Notes under the pieces: model-generated | What the model saw: only the letters and a program-made list of their open reading frames with translations | Database searches by the model: none | What the model was told of the DNA's origin: nothing | Origin: Pseudomonas sp. DY-1 | Lineage (GTDB): Bacteria > Pseudomonadota > Gammaproteobacteria > Pseudomonadales > Pseudomonadaceae | Assembly (NCBI RefSeq): GCF_003626975.1 | Contig: NZ_CP032616.1 | Location: 5,618,001 to 5,682,000 of the forward strand | DNA length: 64,000 bases | Reading direction: 5' to 3' | Part shown: positions 54,579 through 63,016 of the stretch, one piece after another | Position numbering within the stretch: position 1 is the stretch's first letter | How the letters are laid out: each line of letters starts with the position of its first letter | Made by a program: the position numbers and the translations under genes

Positions 54579-55460
54579 TCAGCCCGCCTCCGCCGCCGCA
54601 CGTTGTGCGGCCGGTGAACTGGCCAGGTAATCCAGCGCCACTTGCAGGTCACCTTCGGTACGGGGGTGGAAGTCCGGCCTGAAGTACCGCAATACCGCCA
54701 CGCCAATGCTACCCATCGGCGGAAGCATGTCGCGCTTGCCCAGGGCATGCCACAAGCGCAGGAAGCCACGGTGGTTGCGAGTGGCCGGGTCCTGGCGCAT
54801 CAACGTGCGCATGGAGCGGCTGAACAGGAAGATCAGCGCGCCGCTGGCCACCAGCATGTAGAACCAGCGCATCAGCAGGCTGCCCTTGAGATGCACGTGC
54901 AGGTCGTGAGCCACGCAGCGGTGTTCCACTTCCTCGGCACCATGCCAGCGCAACAGGTCGAGCATGACCGGGTCGGCATCGTCCAGGCTCCGAGTGGTGA
55001 TGATCCAGTTGCCCAGCACACAGGTGAAATGCTCCACAGCGGCGATCAGTCCGACCCTCTGGCGCAACCACCAGGGTTGCAGCCAGCGGGTGATGGCGCT
55101 TTCGCCCAATGGGTAGTCGCACAGCACTTTCTCGAACAGCCAGTAGATGCCTCGGGTGAACGGCGAGGGATCGATGCCATGGCGTTCCAGATAAGGCGCC
55201 AGCGCACTGTCATGGGCGCGGGCGTGCTGCGCTTCCTGGCGCACGAACCCGCGCACGTCCTCGCGCAGGTGCTCATCGGTGATCAGTGGCAAGGCCTTGT
55301 TGTACACCCGGCAAAACCAGAACTCTCCCGCCGGCAGAATCAGGTGCAGGGTATTCATGATGTGCGAGGCCTCCGGCTCGCCCGGCACCCAGTGCAGCGG
55401 CGTGTCGGCGAAGTCGAAGCGCACCTTGCGCTGTTCGAGGCGGTGATGCTGTTGGTTCAC
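54579..55460 (-). CDS. Metal-dependent hydrolase of the PF10118 type
   Basis: A 293-residue protein with repeated His/Glu-rich helices (RQEAQHARAHD and WHGAEEVEHRCVAHD) typical of this ferritin-like putative metal-dependent hydrolase family, plus a hydrophobic stretch near residue 210. I chose the GTG at 55460 with AGGA seven bases upstream. It starts 10 bp after the alpha/beta hydrolase gene, so they form an operon. Confidence 0.82.
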   Translation of the reverse strand: MNQQHHRLEQRKVRFDFADTPLHWVPGEPEASHIMNTLHLILPAGEFWFCRVYNKALPLITDEHLREDVRGFVRQEAQHARAHDSALAPYLERHGIDPSPFTRGIYWLFEKVLCDYPLGESAITRWLQPWWLRQRVGLIAAVEHFTCVLGNWIITTRSLDDADPVMLDLLRWHGAEEVEHRCVAHDLHVHLKGSLLMRWFYMLVASGALIFLFSRSMRTLMRQDPATRNHRGFLRLWHALGKRDMLPPMGSIGVAVLRYFRPDFHPRTEGDLQVALDYLASSPAAQRAAAEAG

Positions 55461-55470
55461 GGGAGGTTCC

Positions 55471-56406
55471 TCAGACGGGCAGACCCAGCCGCACGACGCG
55501 GCTGGCGTCATCACTTTCCAGGTGGCTGACGAATTCACGGAGCCAACCCGCCAGGCGCGCGGGATCGGCCATCAGTTGCCAGTGCCCGGCGGCCACTTCG
55601 CGGCGCCACAGGCGTGGAGCCCAATGCTGCAGGTCCTGGAAAAGCTGCGGACGTACGAAACGGTCGCGTGTAGGGACGATCAGCTGTACCGGCACATCGG
55701 TGCGACGCAGGCGCGGACGGAACAGGCTGGTGATGAAGTTGGCGCGGTAGAGCTTGACCCCGTGCTGGCCATCGGATGCCTGAGTCGGGTTGGGACGCGC
55801 TTCGCGTACCCCTTCCATCCGCTGCAGCAGGGCCGGCCAGGCGCGTGCAAGTCCGGCGCGCCAGAGCAGCTCCGGCACCAGCGGAATGTGGAAGAAACCG
55901 ATGTACCAGGAACTGACCAACTGCCCGAGCACGCGGCCGAGCGCACTCACGCGCTTCTCTTTCAGGCGGGCGCGCATCCAGTGGCCCACATGGTCGAGGC
56001 AGGGGCCGGAGATCGTCGTGTAGGAGGCCAGCAGCGGCTGGATTCGGGGTTCGGTGACCGCTTCCCATGACTGGATCGAGCCCCAGTCATGTGCCACCAG
56101 ATGCACCGGGCGATCCGGGCTGGCGGCCCTGACTACCGCTTCCAGGTCATTGGCCAGCCTGGCCAGGCGGTAATCGTGGGTCTTGCGAGGGATGTCCGAG
56201 GCGCCGGCGCCGCGCACGTCATAGGCGATGATCTGGTGGTCTGCAGCCAGCTCGCGGATCAGCGGCAGCCAAACGGCGTGATTGTCCGGGTAGCCATGTA
56301 CCAGTAGCAGAGTCGGGCCGTTAGCGTTGCCCCAGCGGTAAGCGGCCAGTTCGACGCCATCTCCCATTACGGCAAAGCGTTGGGGCTCCAGCAGGGGGGC
56401 GTTCAT
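55471..56406 (-). CDS. Alpha/beta hydrolase of the epoxide hydrolase/haloalkane dehalogenase type
   Basis: A 311-residue hydrolase with oxyanion motif HGYPDN (about 36-41), nucleophile Asp in AHDWGS (about 108), acid in PTRDRF and catalytic His in AGHWQLM (about 273). An aspartate nucleophile excludes plain esterases. The substrate is unknown. Its ATG overlaps the stop of a 21-codon frame upstream (ATGA). Confidence 0.85.
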   Translation of the reverse strand: MNAPLLEPQRFAVMGDGVELAAYRWGNANGPTLLLVHGYPDNHAVWLPLIRELAADHQIIAYDVRGAGASDIPRKTHDYRLARLANDLEAVVRAASPDRPVHLVAHDWGSIQSWEAVTEPRIQPLLASYTTISGPCLDHVGHWMRARLKEKRVSALGRVLGQLVSSWYIGFFHIPLVPELLWRAGLARAWPALLQRMEGVREARPNPTQASDGQHGVKLYRANFITSLFRPRLRRTDVPVQLIVPTRDRFVRPQLFQDLQHWAPRLWRREVAAGHWQLMADPARLAGWLREFVSHLESDDASRVVRLGLPV

Positions 56407-56468
56407 GCGCTCACCTGCCTGTGCTGCTGGAAGGGCTCGGCGCGGTCTTGGGTAATGGGGGTTGGCAT
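56403..56468 (-). CDS. 21-residue frame translationally coupled to the hydrolase gene
   Basis: The ATG at 56468 has a good GGAG six to seven bases upstream and the stop overlaps the hydrolase ATG. The peptide (MPTPITQDRAEPFQQHRQVS and one more residue) resembles the start of flavin monooxygenases, which in related operons precede this hydrolase. It could be the remnant of such a gene after an internal deletion, or a leader peptide. Confidence 0.4.
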   Translation of the reverse strand: MPTPITQDRAEPFQQHRQVSA

Positions 56469-56484
56469 GTGGATCTCCGTGTCG

Positions 56485-56514
56485 TGACTGTTACATCACT
56501 CGATGTCACAGTCA
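56485..56514. promoter_or_regulatory. 30-bp interrupted palindrome in the divergent promoter region
   Basis: TGACTGT-T-ACAT-N6-ATGT-C-ACAGTCA is symmetric over both arms. It lies 17 bp before the 21-codon frame and 204 bp before the MerR-type gene, and is a likely operator for the hydrolase operon. Confidence 0.6.
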
Positions 56515-56717
56515 TTCTTGAACAGGAAATCCGGCCCTGGCCATATCTTCGCCGTACTCGCCGAAACGGCTGTTACCGCGTTACCTGACGCTGTAAAGCC
56601 CCGGATCAGAGCGGTTCCGAATGGTTCCAGGCGCTACACGGTGCAGCGTGGCATGACAAGTCCAGCCAATGGTTGGGCCATTCCGGGCGCTGTTGTTGGT
56701 GGAAGAGAGGCGGCGAT

Positions 56718-57539
56718 ATGATCCGGCCCATGAAAAATATCCCCTCTTTTCTGGCCAGGCTCCTCACCCAGTCCGCCGAGGCCAATGGCGCGCCAGACGC
56801 CGAGTACACGGTGGATGAGCTGGCCGCCGAGGCCGGCACCACTGTGCGCAATCTGCGCGCCTATCAGGATCGCGGCCTGCTGCCGTCGCCGGAGCGCCGC
56901 GGTCGGGTGGGCATCTACAACGGCGAGCATCTGGCGCGGTTGAGGCTGATTGGCCAGTTGCTGGAGCGCGGCTACAGCATCGCCAGCATCCGCGAACTGC
57001 TGGACGCCTGGGAGCAGGGCCGGGATCTCGCCCACGTGCTGGGGCTGGAGCAGGCCATCGTCGGCGCCTGGAACCTGGTGGAGCCAACGCGACTGGGATT
57101 CGACGAAGTGCAGGCGCTGTTCGGTGCCGACCTCACCGACGACAACATGGACCGCGCCCGCGAATTGGGCCTGATCGAGTTCGCCGGTGACCACTTGCGG
57201 GTGCTCAACCCACGAGTATTCGGCGCTGGCGTGCAGCTCTACCGCTCCGGTATTCCGCTGGATGTACTGCTGGATCAGTTCGCCGCCATCCGCCGCCAGG
57301 TGGAGCCGGTATCGGCCGGCATCGTGCGGATGATCGTCGAGCATCTGGTCAACCCGCTGCTTTCCACCAGCCTGCCCCATGTCAGCGAACTGGACGACCT
57401 CAATCGGCAGCTGCTGGCATTGCGTCCGCTGGTGGAACAGGTGGTGGACAGCGAGCTGGCGAGAGGGCTGCAACTCTCGGCCAATCAGGAGTTGGGCGAG
57501 CGGGTCGGCGAGCTGTTGAAGGGGTTCCTGAAGCGGTGA
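56718..57539 (+). CDS. MerR-family regulator
   Basis: A 273-residue protein with an N-terminal MerR-type winged HTH (about 30-95, YTVDELAAEAGTTVRNLRAY and GRVGIYNGEHLARL) and a long C-terminal domain without the Cys ligands of metal sensors. GAGAGG lies eight bases before the ATG. It is divergent from the two-hydrolase operon, which it probably regulates in response to a hydrophobic compound. Confidence 0.83.
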   Translation: MIRPMKNIPSFLARLLTQSAEANGAPDAEYTVDELAAEAGTTVRNLRAYQDRGLLPSPERRGRVGIYNGEHLARLRLIGQLLERGYSIASIRELLDAWEQGRDLAHVLGLEQAIVGAWNLVEPTRLGFDEVQALFGADLTDDNMDRARELGLIEFAGDHLRVLNPRVFGAGVQLYRSGIPLDVLLDQFAAIRRQVEPVSAGIVRMIVEHLVNPLLSTSLPHVSELDDLNRQLLALRPLVEQVVDSELARGLQLSANQELGERVGELLKGFLKR

Positions 57540-57543
57540 ATCC

Positions 57544-58800
57544 CTAGAACATCAGCAAGGCCACCGTACCCGCCAACAGGCCTCCACCGATAAAGGGAAA
57601 GGTGCGCAGCGCCAATGCCTTGCCGCCGATCACCGCAATCAATCCGGCCTTTACCAGGCTGTTGCTCAGCACGGCCAGGAAAATGCCGCGCACGGCGACC
57701 TCCGCCCCCAGCTCCCGGTTGGCGCCTCGCGCCAGGGATAGAGTGATGGCATCCACGTCAGTCAGGCCCGAGAGCAGCGAGACCAGGTAGACGCCTACAT
57801 CGCCCAGGTAGCGGCGTGCCGCTTCCACCAGGAACAGGATCAGCGCCAGCAGCGCGGCGAAGCGCAGGGCAGGGCCCAGCTCGAAGGGGTTTTTCAAAGG
57901 TGGTTCGGCATTGGGGGATTCGGCATTGGCCGCCATTCTCCAGAAGAAGAAGGCGCCGGCCGCATAGACCAGTGCGGCCAGCCCCAGCGGCCAGGCCAGA
58001 TGGATCAACAAGGCGGAGTTCACCACGCCGACTTCCAGCAGGACGCGGGGAAACATCAACGCTGACGTGGCCAGCAGCCCCGCGGCCAGCAACGGACGTA
58101 GGGCGCGATGCTCCTGCAGATGGGAGAGGGTAATGGTCATGGCGGTGGATGACACGGTGCCACCCAGCAGGGCGGTCAGCAGCAAACCACGCTGCGTCCC
58201 CACCAGGCGGATGGCGAAGTAGGCAGCAAAGCCCAGAGCTGCGATCAGCACCACCATCCACCAGGTGGCATAGGGGTTGAACACTTCCCAGGGACCGTAG
58301 CCCTTGTTCGGCAGGATCGGCAGCATCACCACCGAGATGAACAGCAGCTTCAGAGCTGCCGAGAGTTCCGCCTCCTGCAGACGAAAGAGCGCTTTGTGCA
58401 ACTCATCCTTGAGGCTCAGCAGTAGCGCAACGACCACCGCCCCGGACGCGGATAGCGTGTGATAGCCAGCCACTGCCAGGCTGCCGAGAAGAAAGGTGAT
58501 GAGCAGGGTCAATTCGCTGGAGAGTCCCAGGTCGCCCACATAGACGAGTTCGCCGAAGTACGAGGCGATCACCAGCACCGCGAAGCAGACGAAGATCGCT
58601 ACCCAGACTGCGGTGCCGAACTGTTCGCCGAGGAAGGCGGCGAACCCGCCGAGCAGACCCGTGAGACCGAAGGAGCGGATGCCCGCGACCAGCCGTAGCG
58701 CCTCCTTGTTGCGCTCACGCCAGCCGCGTTCCGCGCCTATCAACAGGCCGACGGCGAGGGCACTGGCGAAATCGAGCAGGACTTCCGTGGCGTCAGGCAT
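57544..58800 (-). CDS. MgtC/SapB-DUF4010 family membrane protein
   Basis: A 418-residue protein with about eleven to twelve hydrophobic segments. The N-terminal part (ALAVGLLIGAERGWRER) is the MgtC/SapB signature and the C-terminal half corresponds to DUF4010. AAGGAAG precedes the ATG at 58800. The transported ion or role is not established. It is convergent with the MerR-type gene, only 4 bp apart. Confidence 0.88.
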   Translation of the reverse strand: MPDATEVLLDFASALAVGLLIGAERGWRERNKEALRLVAGIRSFGLTGLLGGFAAFLGEQFGTAVWVAIFVCFAVLVIASYFGELVYVGDLGLSSELTLLITFLLGSLAVAGYHTLSASGAVVVALLLSLKDELHKALFRLQEAELSAALKLLFISVVMLPILPNKGYGPWEVFNPYATWWMVVLIAALGFAAYFAIRLVGTQRGLLLTALLGGTVSSTAMTITLSHLQEHRALRPLLAAGLLATSALMFPRVLLEVGVVNSALLIHLAWPLGLAALVYAAGAFFFWRMAANAESPNAEPPLKNPFELGPALRFAALLALILFLVEAARRYLGDVGVYLVSLLSGLTDVDAITLSLARGANRELGAEVAVRGIFLAVLSNSLVKAGLIAVIGGKALALRTFPFIGGGLLAGTVALLMF

Positions 58801-58860
58801 GGCGCTTCCTTTCGGTGGGAATGGAAGCAGTCTAGACGGCGGAAAATCCTTGAGGAGCAT

Positions 58861-59387
58861 CCATACCCCACGGGAACGCCGCGAGGGTCATCTCTGCCAG
58901 CCGGCGCGACCAGGTCCTGGGCATGGTGAACGGCGCGCTGGAGGAAGGCGCCCGTCTGTTGGCCGGTGGGCGGGTTCCGCAGGGCAGCGGATTCGAACAG
59001 GGTTTCTGGCTTGAGCCCACCCTGCTGGGCAACGTGCGGGCGTCCATGCGCATCGCTCGCGAGGAAATCTTCGGTCCGGTGATCACTGTGGAGCGCTTCG
59101 AGGGCGAAGCCGAGGCGCTGCACCTCGCCAATTACGCGCCCTTCGGTCTCACCGCCGGGGTCTGGACCCGCGACCTCGCCAAGGCCCATCGCGCGGCCCG
59201 TCGGCTAGGGGCCGGCACGGTGTGGATCAACGATTACAACGTTGCCTTTCCCCAGGCGCCCTGGGGTGGCTACAAGTCCAGCGGGATCGGTCGCGAGCTG
59301 TCGTGGGCCGGGCCGGAGGAGTTCAGCGAGCTCAAGCATTTCTACCTGAACACCAGCCCGGCGGCGTTGAACTGGTTCGGCGTCTAA
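58861..59387 (+). pseudogene. C-terminal remnant of an aldehyde dehydrogenase (BADH-like)
   Basis: About 165 codons encode the last third of an ALDH: REEIFGPVITVERF, NYAPFGLTAGVWTRD, GTVWINDYN, APWGGYKSSGIGRE. The cofactor-binding domain and the catalytic Cys are missing, and the frame opens only a few codons before the match begins (a stop precedes it). The first ATG at 58923 has no good ribosome site. This is a 5'-truncated gene, left between two unrelated genes. Confidence 0.85.
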
Positions 59388-59391
59388 GGCC

Positions 59392-60663
59392 TCAGCCGGC
59401 CAGCGCTGCGCGTCGCCCGCGCTCCAGGCGAACGCTGGCCAGAAGCAACAGGCCGATCACGAAATAGCTGCCGGTAATCAACATGGCCAGCCGGTGGTCG
59501 CCGCCGGATAGCCAGTTGGCCAGGCCGTAGGTCATCGGGCCGAGGATGGCGGCAAGTTTCACCGCCTGGCCCCAGAGCCCATAGAACTCCGCCAGCCGCG
59601 TGGGTGGGGCGAGCACTCCGATGATGGCGCGCCCCGCCGACTGGCTGGCGCCCATGCACAGGCCGGCGATGTTGGCGGCGGCCCAGAACATTGCCGGGCC
59701 GCTGGCCAGCCAGATCATGCCGACCATGGCCAGCCAGCCCAGCAAGGTCAGCGCCAAGGTGGGGCGATGGCCGATGCGATCCTGCAGCCAGCCGAACAGC
59801 ACCGCGCCGATCGAGGCCGTGATGTTGACGACGAAGATCAGCAGCAGGGTGTCCTGCGTGGTGAACCCCATCACCTGGTTGGCGTAGATGGCGGCCAGGC
59901 TGATCACTGCGGCGATACCCGCCTGGTAACAGACCGTGCAGGCCACGAAACGCACCAGGTCGCGGTAGCGTCCTGCCTCGCGCATCGTTCGGGCAAAGCG
60001 TGTCCATGCCCCGCCTGCCGAGGTTGGCTGCGGCCTGCTGCGTTCCTTCAGGTAAAGGAAAGTCGGCGTACTGGCGAGGGCAAAGAGCAGGGCGGTGATG
60101 ATCACGCACACTGGCACGAACTGCGCCGCCGTCTGGCCTTGTCCCTGGGCCCAGCTGACGTAGCCGAGGCAGGCACCCAGGCTGACCAGTCCGCCGATGT
60201 AGCCAAGGCCCCAGCCCCAGCCGGAAACCCGGCCCAGCGCATCGTCACGGGCGAGCTCCGGGAGGAAGGCGGCGATCAGGTTTTCCCCGGTACCGAAGCA
60301 GAAGTTCGACAGGACCACGAACAACACCGCCAGGGCCAGGGCACCGGGTCCGGCGAGCGCCAACGCTGAGGTGAACACCACGCAGCCGAGGGTGCTGAAC
60401 AGGAGCAGGCGCTTCTTGCGCGCAGTGGCGTCGGCGTACGCGCCGATCAGCGGTGCGGTGAGAATGACCAGGGCGTAGGAGATGGCGAGGGTGGTCGTCC
60501 AGGCCAGGGTGCCCCAGGGTTCACCTTGCGCCACCACCGCGACGAAGTAGGCGTTGAAAACGGCGGTGATGATCACCGTTGTGTAGCCGGAATTGGCGAA
60601 GTCGAACATCGCCCAGGCCCAGATTTCACGGCGTGACACGCCGTTGGCGAGGCTGGATCGCAT
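59392..60663 (-). CDS. MFS transporter, UMF1/Atg22-like family
   Basis: A 423-residue protein with about twelve membrane helices. The N-terminal WAWAMFDFANSGYTTVI is diagnostic of the Atg22-like branch, which exports amino acids in yeast vacuoles. The bacterial substrate is unknown. GGGGAAAA precedes the ATG at 60663. It faces the ALDH remnant with 4 bp between. Confidence 0.88.
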   Translation of the reverse strand: MRSSLANGVSRREIWAWAMFDFANSGYTTVIITAVFNAYFVAVVAQGEPWGTLAWTTTLAISYALVILTAPLIGAYADATARKKRLLLFSTLGCVVFTSALALAGPGALALAVLFVVLSNFCFGTGENLIAAFLPELARDDALGRVSGWGWGLGYIGGLVSLGACLGYVSWAQGQGQTAAQFVPVCVIITALLFALASTPTFLYLKERSRPQPTSAGGAWTRFARTMREAGRYRDLVRFVACTVCYQAGIAAVISLAAIYANQVMGFTTQDTLLLIFVVNITASIGAVLFGWLQDRIGHRPTLALTLLGWLAMVGMIWLASGPAMFWAAANIAGLCMGASQSAGRAIIGVLAPPTRLAEFYGLWGQAVKLAAILGPMTYGLANWLSGGDHRLAMLITGSYFVIGLLLLASVRLERGRRAALAG

Positions 60664-60786
60664 GGCGCTTTTCCCCCTGTCGAGCGTCCCGGAGAGCCTA
60701 GCCCCGAGCGCGCCATCCCGCGACCGGGATGGATTGCCTGTGCGTTCGCGACCGATAGCCATCGTCTATCCGGTTGATCGACTAAC

Positions 60787-60842
60787 GTGAGTTGTCAGGT
60801 TGGTTTTTTCCAATATGATGGCCATCATTCAAAACAACTCAC
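60787..60842. promoter_or_regulatory. Nested inverted repeats before the aldo/keto reductase gene
   Basis: GTGAGTTGT (60787) pairs with ACAACTCAC (60834), and between them stands the perfect palindrome ATGATGGCCATCAT (60815-60828). The set ends 14 bp before the start codon. A repressor operator is likely; no regulator gene adjoins. Confidence 0.5.
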
Positions 60843-60856
60843 GGCAGGAGATCGCC

Positions 60857-61909
60857 ATGCGCTACACCACATTCGGCCGCCGCACCGGCCTTCGCGTTTC
60901 CGAACTGGCACTGGGCACCGGCAACTTCGGTACAGGTTGGGGGCATGGCGCGGAGCGGGACGAAGCGAAGAAGATTTTCGACGGCTATGTGGAGGCGGGC
61001 GGCAACTTCTTCGACACCGCCAATGGCTACCAGGCGGGGCAGGCCGAAGTGCTGCTGGGCGAGTTCATCGCCTCCCAGCGCGATGATTTCGTCGTCGCTA
61101 CCAAGTACACCCTGGGCACTACTCCGGGGGACGGCATCGCCCGTACTGGCAACAACCGCAAGAACATGGTCCGCGCTGTGGAGGAAAGCCTGAAGCGCCT
61201 GAAGACCGACCATATCGACCTGCTCTGGGCACATATCACCGACGGCATGACGCCGATGGACGAAATCCTGCGCGGCTTCGATGATCTGGTCAGCGCCGGC
61301 AAGATCCACTACGCAGGCCTTTCCAACTTCCCCGCCTGGCGCATCGCCCGTGCCGACCTGCTGGCTGAAATTCGTGGCTGGGCGCCCCTGGCCGGCATCC
61401 AGCTGGAGTACAGCCTGGCCGAACGCACCGCCGACCGTGAGCTGCTGCCAATGGCAGAGGCGCTGGGACTGGCTGTTACCCAGTGGTCGCCCCTGGGCGG
61501 TGGTTTCCTGACTGGCAAGTACCGTTCCGGCTCCGATGACTCCCGTGCCGCCAAACTGGGCATGCTGGTGCATGCCGAGAAGAGCGCCCGCGAAACCGCC
61601 ATCCTCGATGCACTGTTCGCCGTGGCCACCGAGCAGGGCGCCAGCCCGACCGAGGTCGCCGTCGCCTGGCTGCTGCACAAGGCGCGCCGCGCCAGCACCG
61701 CGATGATCCCGATCCTCGGCTCGCGTACCCGTGCCCAGTTCGATGCGACCCTCGGTGCCCTCAAGGTTGAACTCAGCGAAGAGCAGTTCGCGCGCCTCAG
61801 CGCCGCCAGCACTGTCGAGCTGGGTGTTCCCCACCAGCAGGCGAGCGAGATGCTGCCTGCGCTGTCCGGCGGTCGCGATCTTCGCTTGCCCGCCCTCCCG
61901 GTCGTTTGA
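60857..61909 (+). CDS. Aldo/keto reductase
   Basis: A 350-residue NADPH-dependent TIM-barrel oxidoreductase. Catalytic residues appear in FFDTANGYQAGQAE (Asp, Tyr), VVATKYTLG (Lys) and LLWAHITDG (His). CAGGAG lies before the ATG at 60857. The substrate is unknown, probably an aldehyde or ketone. A quinone reductase-like gene follows 18 bp later, suggesting an electrophile-detoxifying operon. Confidence 0.9.
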   Translation: MRYTTFGRRTGLRVSELALGTGNFGTGWGHGAERDEAKKIFDGYVEAGGNFFDTANGYQAGQAEVLLGEFIASQRDDFVVATKYTLGTTPGDGIARTGNNRKNMVRAVEESLKRLKTDHIDLLWAHITDGMTPMDEILRGFDDLVSAGKIHYAGLSNFPAWRIARADLLAEIRGWAPLAGIQLEYSLAERTADRELLPMAEALGLAVTQWSPLGGGFLTGKYRSGSDDSRAAKLGMLVHAEKSARETAILDALFAVATEQGASPTEVAVAWLLHKARRASTAMIPILGSRTRAQFDATLGALKVELSEEQFARLSAASTVELGVPHQQASEMLPALSGGRDLRLPALPVV

Positions 61910-61927
61910 TCCATGCAGGAACCAATC

Positions 61928-62914
61928 ATGAAAGCCGTACGTTTCCATCAGACCGGCGGGCCGGAGCAACTGGTGTATGAGGATGTTCCCACCCCGCAAC
62001 CGGGGCCGGGCGAAGTGCTGCTGCGGGTCGAGGCGGTCGGGGTGAACTACGCCGATGTAATGCGTCGACGTGGTGACAACTACCCGCAGCCAAGCCCGCT
62101 GCCGTTTACCCTCGGCTACGAGATAGTCGGTGTGGTCGAGGCCCATGGCGAAGGCGTCAGCAGTCCCGAAGTGGGCGCTCTGGTGTTCGCCGCCTCCGGG
62201 GGCGGCGGTTATGCGCAGTACGCGGCGGTACCGGCTGCAGGGCTGGTGCCGGTGCCACCCGGCCTGTCGCCGGAGCAGATGACTGCAATGTTCGTCCAGG
62301 GCATCACCGCCTTGCGCAGTCTGAAGGATGCCGCTCGACTGCAGCCCGGCGAAACCATCCTGGTCGAAGGTGCGGCCGGTGGCGTTGGTTCGCTGATCGT
62401 GCAGCTGGCAAAGATCATGGGTGCCGGCAAGGTGATCGCCGCCGCCAGTACGCCGGAGAAGCGCCAACTGGCGCTGGACCTGGGGGCCGATGCGGCGGTC
62501 GACTACACTGCGCCGAACTGGGAAGAAGAGGTACGCGCGCTCACCGGTGGGCGGGGCGTGGATATCGCGATGGAGATGGTGGGAGGAGATGTCCTGGCTT
62601 CAGCGCTGAAGAGCCTCGCGCCGTTCGGCCGCATGGTGGTATTCGGCGGTGCCGGTAGCCATCTCAGTCAGTTGGATACCGGTGACCTGGTCTTCTCCAA
62701 CCGCAGCATCCAGGGCTTCACAATCACCCAGTACTTCGAGCGTCCGGACATCCTTGCCGAGACGGTGGGCGAATTGATCGGTCTGGTACTTGGCAATCGC
62801 CTGCAACTGCAGATCGGCCAGGTGCTGCCGCTGTCGCAGGCTGCCGAAGCGCATCGCCTGCTGGAGTCACGCAAGACCTCCGGCAAGGTCGTGCTCAAGC
62901 CCTGGGTGGAGTGA
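61928..62914 (+). CDS. Quinone oxidoreductase-like medium-chain dehydrogenase
   Basis: A 328-residue zinc-free MDR protein with GVNYADVMRRRG near residue 45, the nucleotide-binding GAAGGVGSLIVQLAK at about 145-160 and GGRGVDIAMEMVGG. Members reduce quinones or enones with NADPH. AGGA precedes the ATG. It is co-oriented with the aldo/keto reductase gene. Confidence 0.9.
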   Translation: MKAVRFHQTGGPEQLVYEDVPTPQPGPGEVLLRVEAVGVNYADVMRRRGDNYPQPSPLPFTLGYEIVGVVEAHGEGVSSPEVGALVFAASGGGGYAQYAAVPAAGLVPVPPGLSPEQMTAMFVQGITALRSLKDAARLQPGETILVEGAAGGVGSLIVQLAKIMGAGKVIAAASTPEKRQLALDLGADAAVDYTAPNWEEEVRALTGGRGVDIAMEMVGGDVLASALKSLAPFGRMVVFGGAGSHLSQLDTGDLVFSNRSIQGFTITQYFERPDILAETVGELIGLVLGNRLQLQIGQVLPLSQAAEAHRLLESRKTSGKVVLKPWVE

Positions 62915-62933
62915 TCTTCGGAAGCGGAACCTG

Positions 62934-63005
62934 CGGGAGCGATTTCAATCGCGAATTCGGAGCGGGCTGCTGCCCGCTCTCGCGAATGATTTCACTCCCA
63001 CAGTA
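62934..63005. repeat. Degenerate REP-type inverted repeat
   Basis: GCGGGAGCGATTTCAATCGCGA and TCGCGAATGATTTCACTCCCACA flank AGCGGGC-TGCT-GCCCGCT. It is a diverged form of the 42-bp palindrome at 50550 with an inserted hairpin, between convergent genes. Confidence 0.7.
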
Positions 63006-63016
63006 ATTGCCGGCCT

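Noticed and set aside
59392..59395. ALDH remnant as a functional short gene
   Set aside because: It lacks the catalytic Cys and cofactor domain and has no ribosome site at its first ATG.
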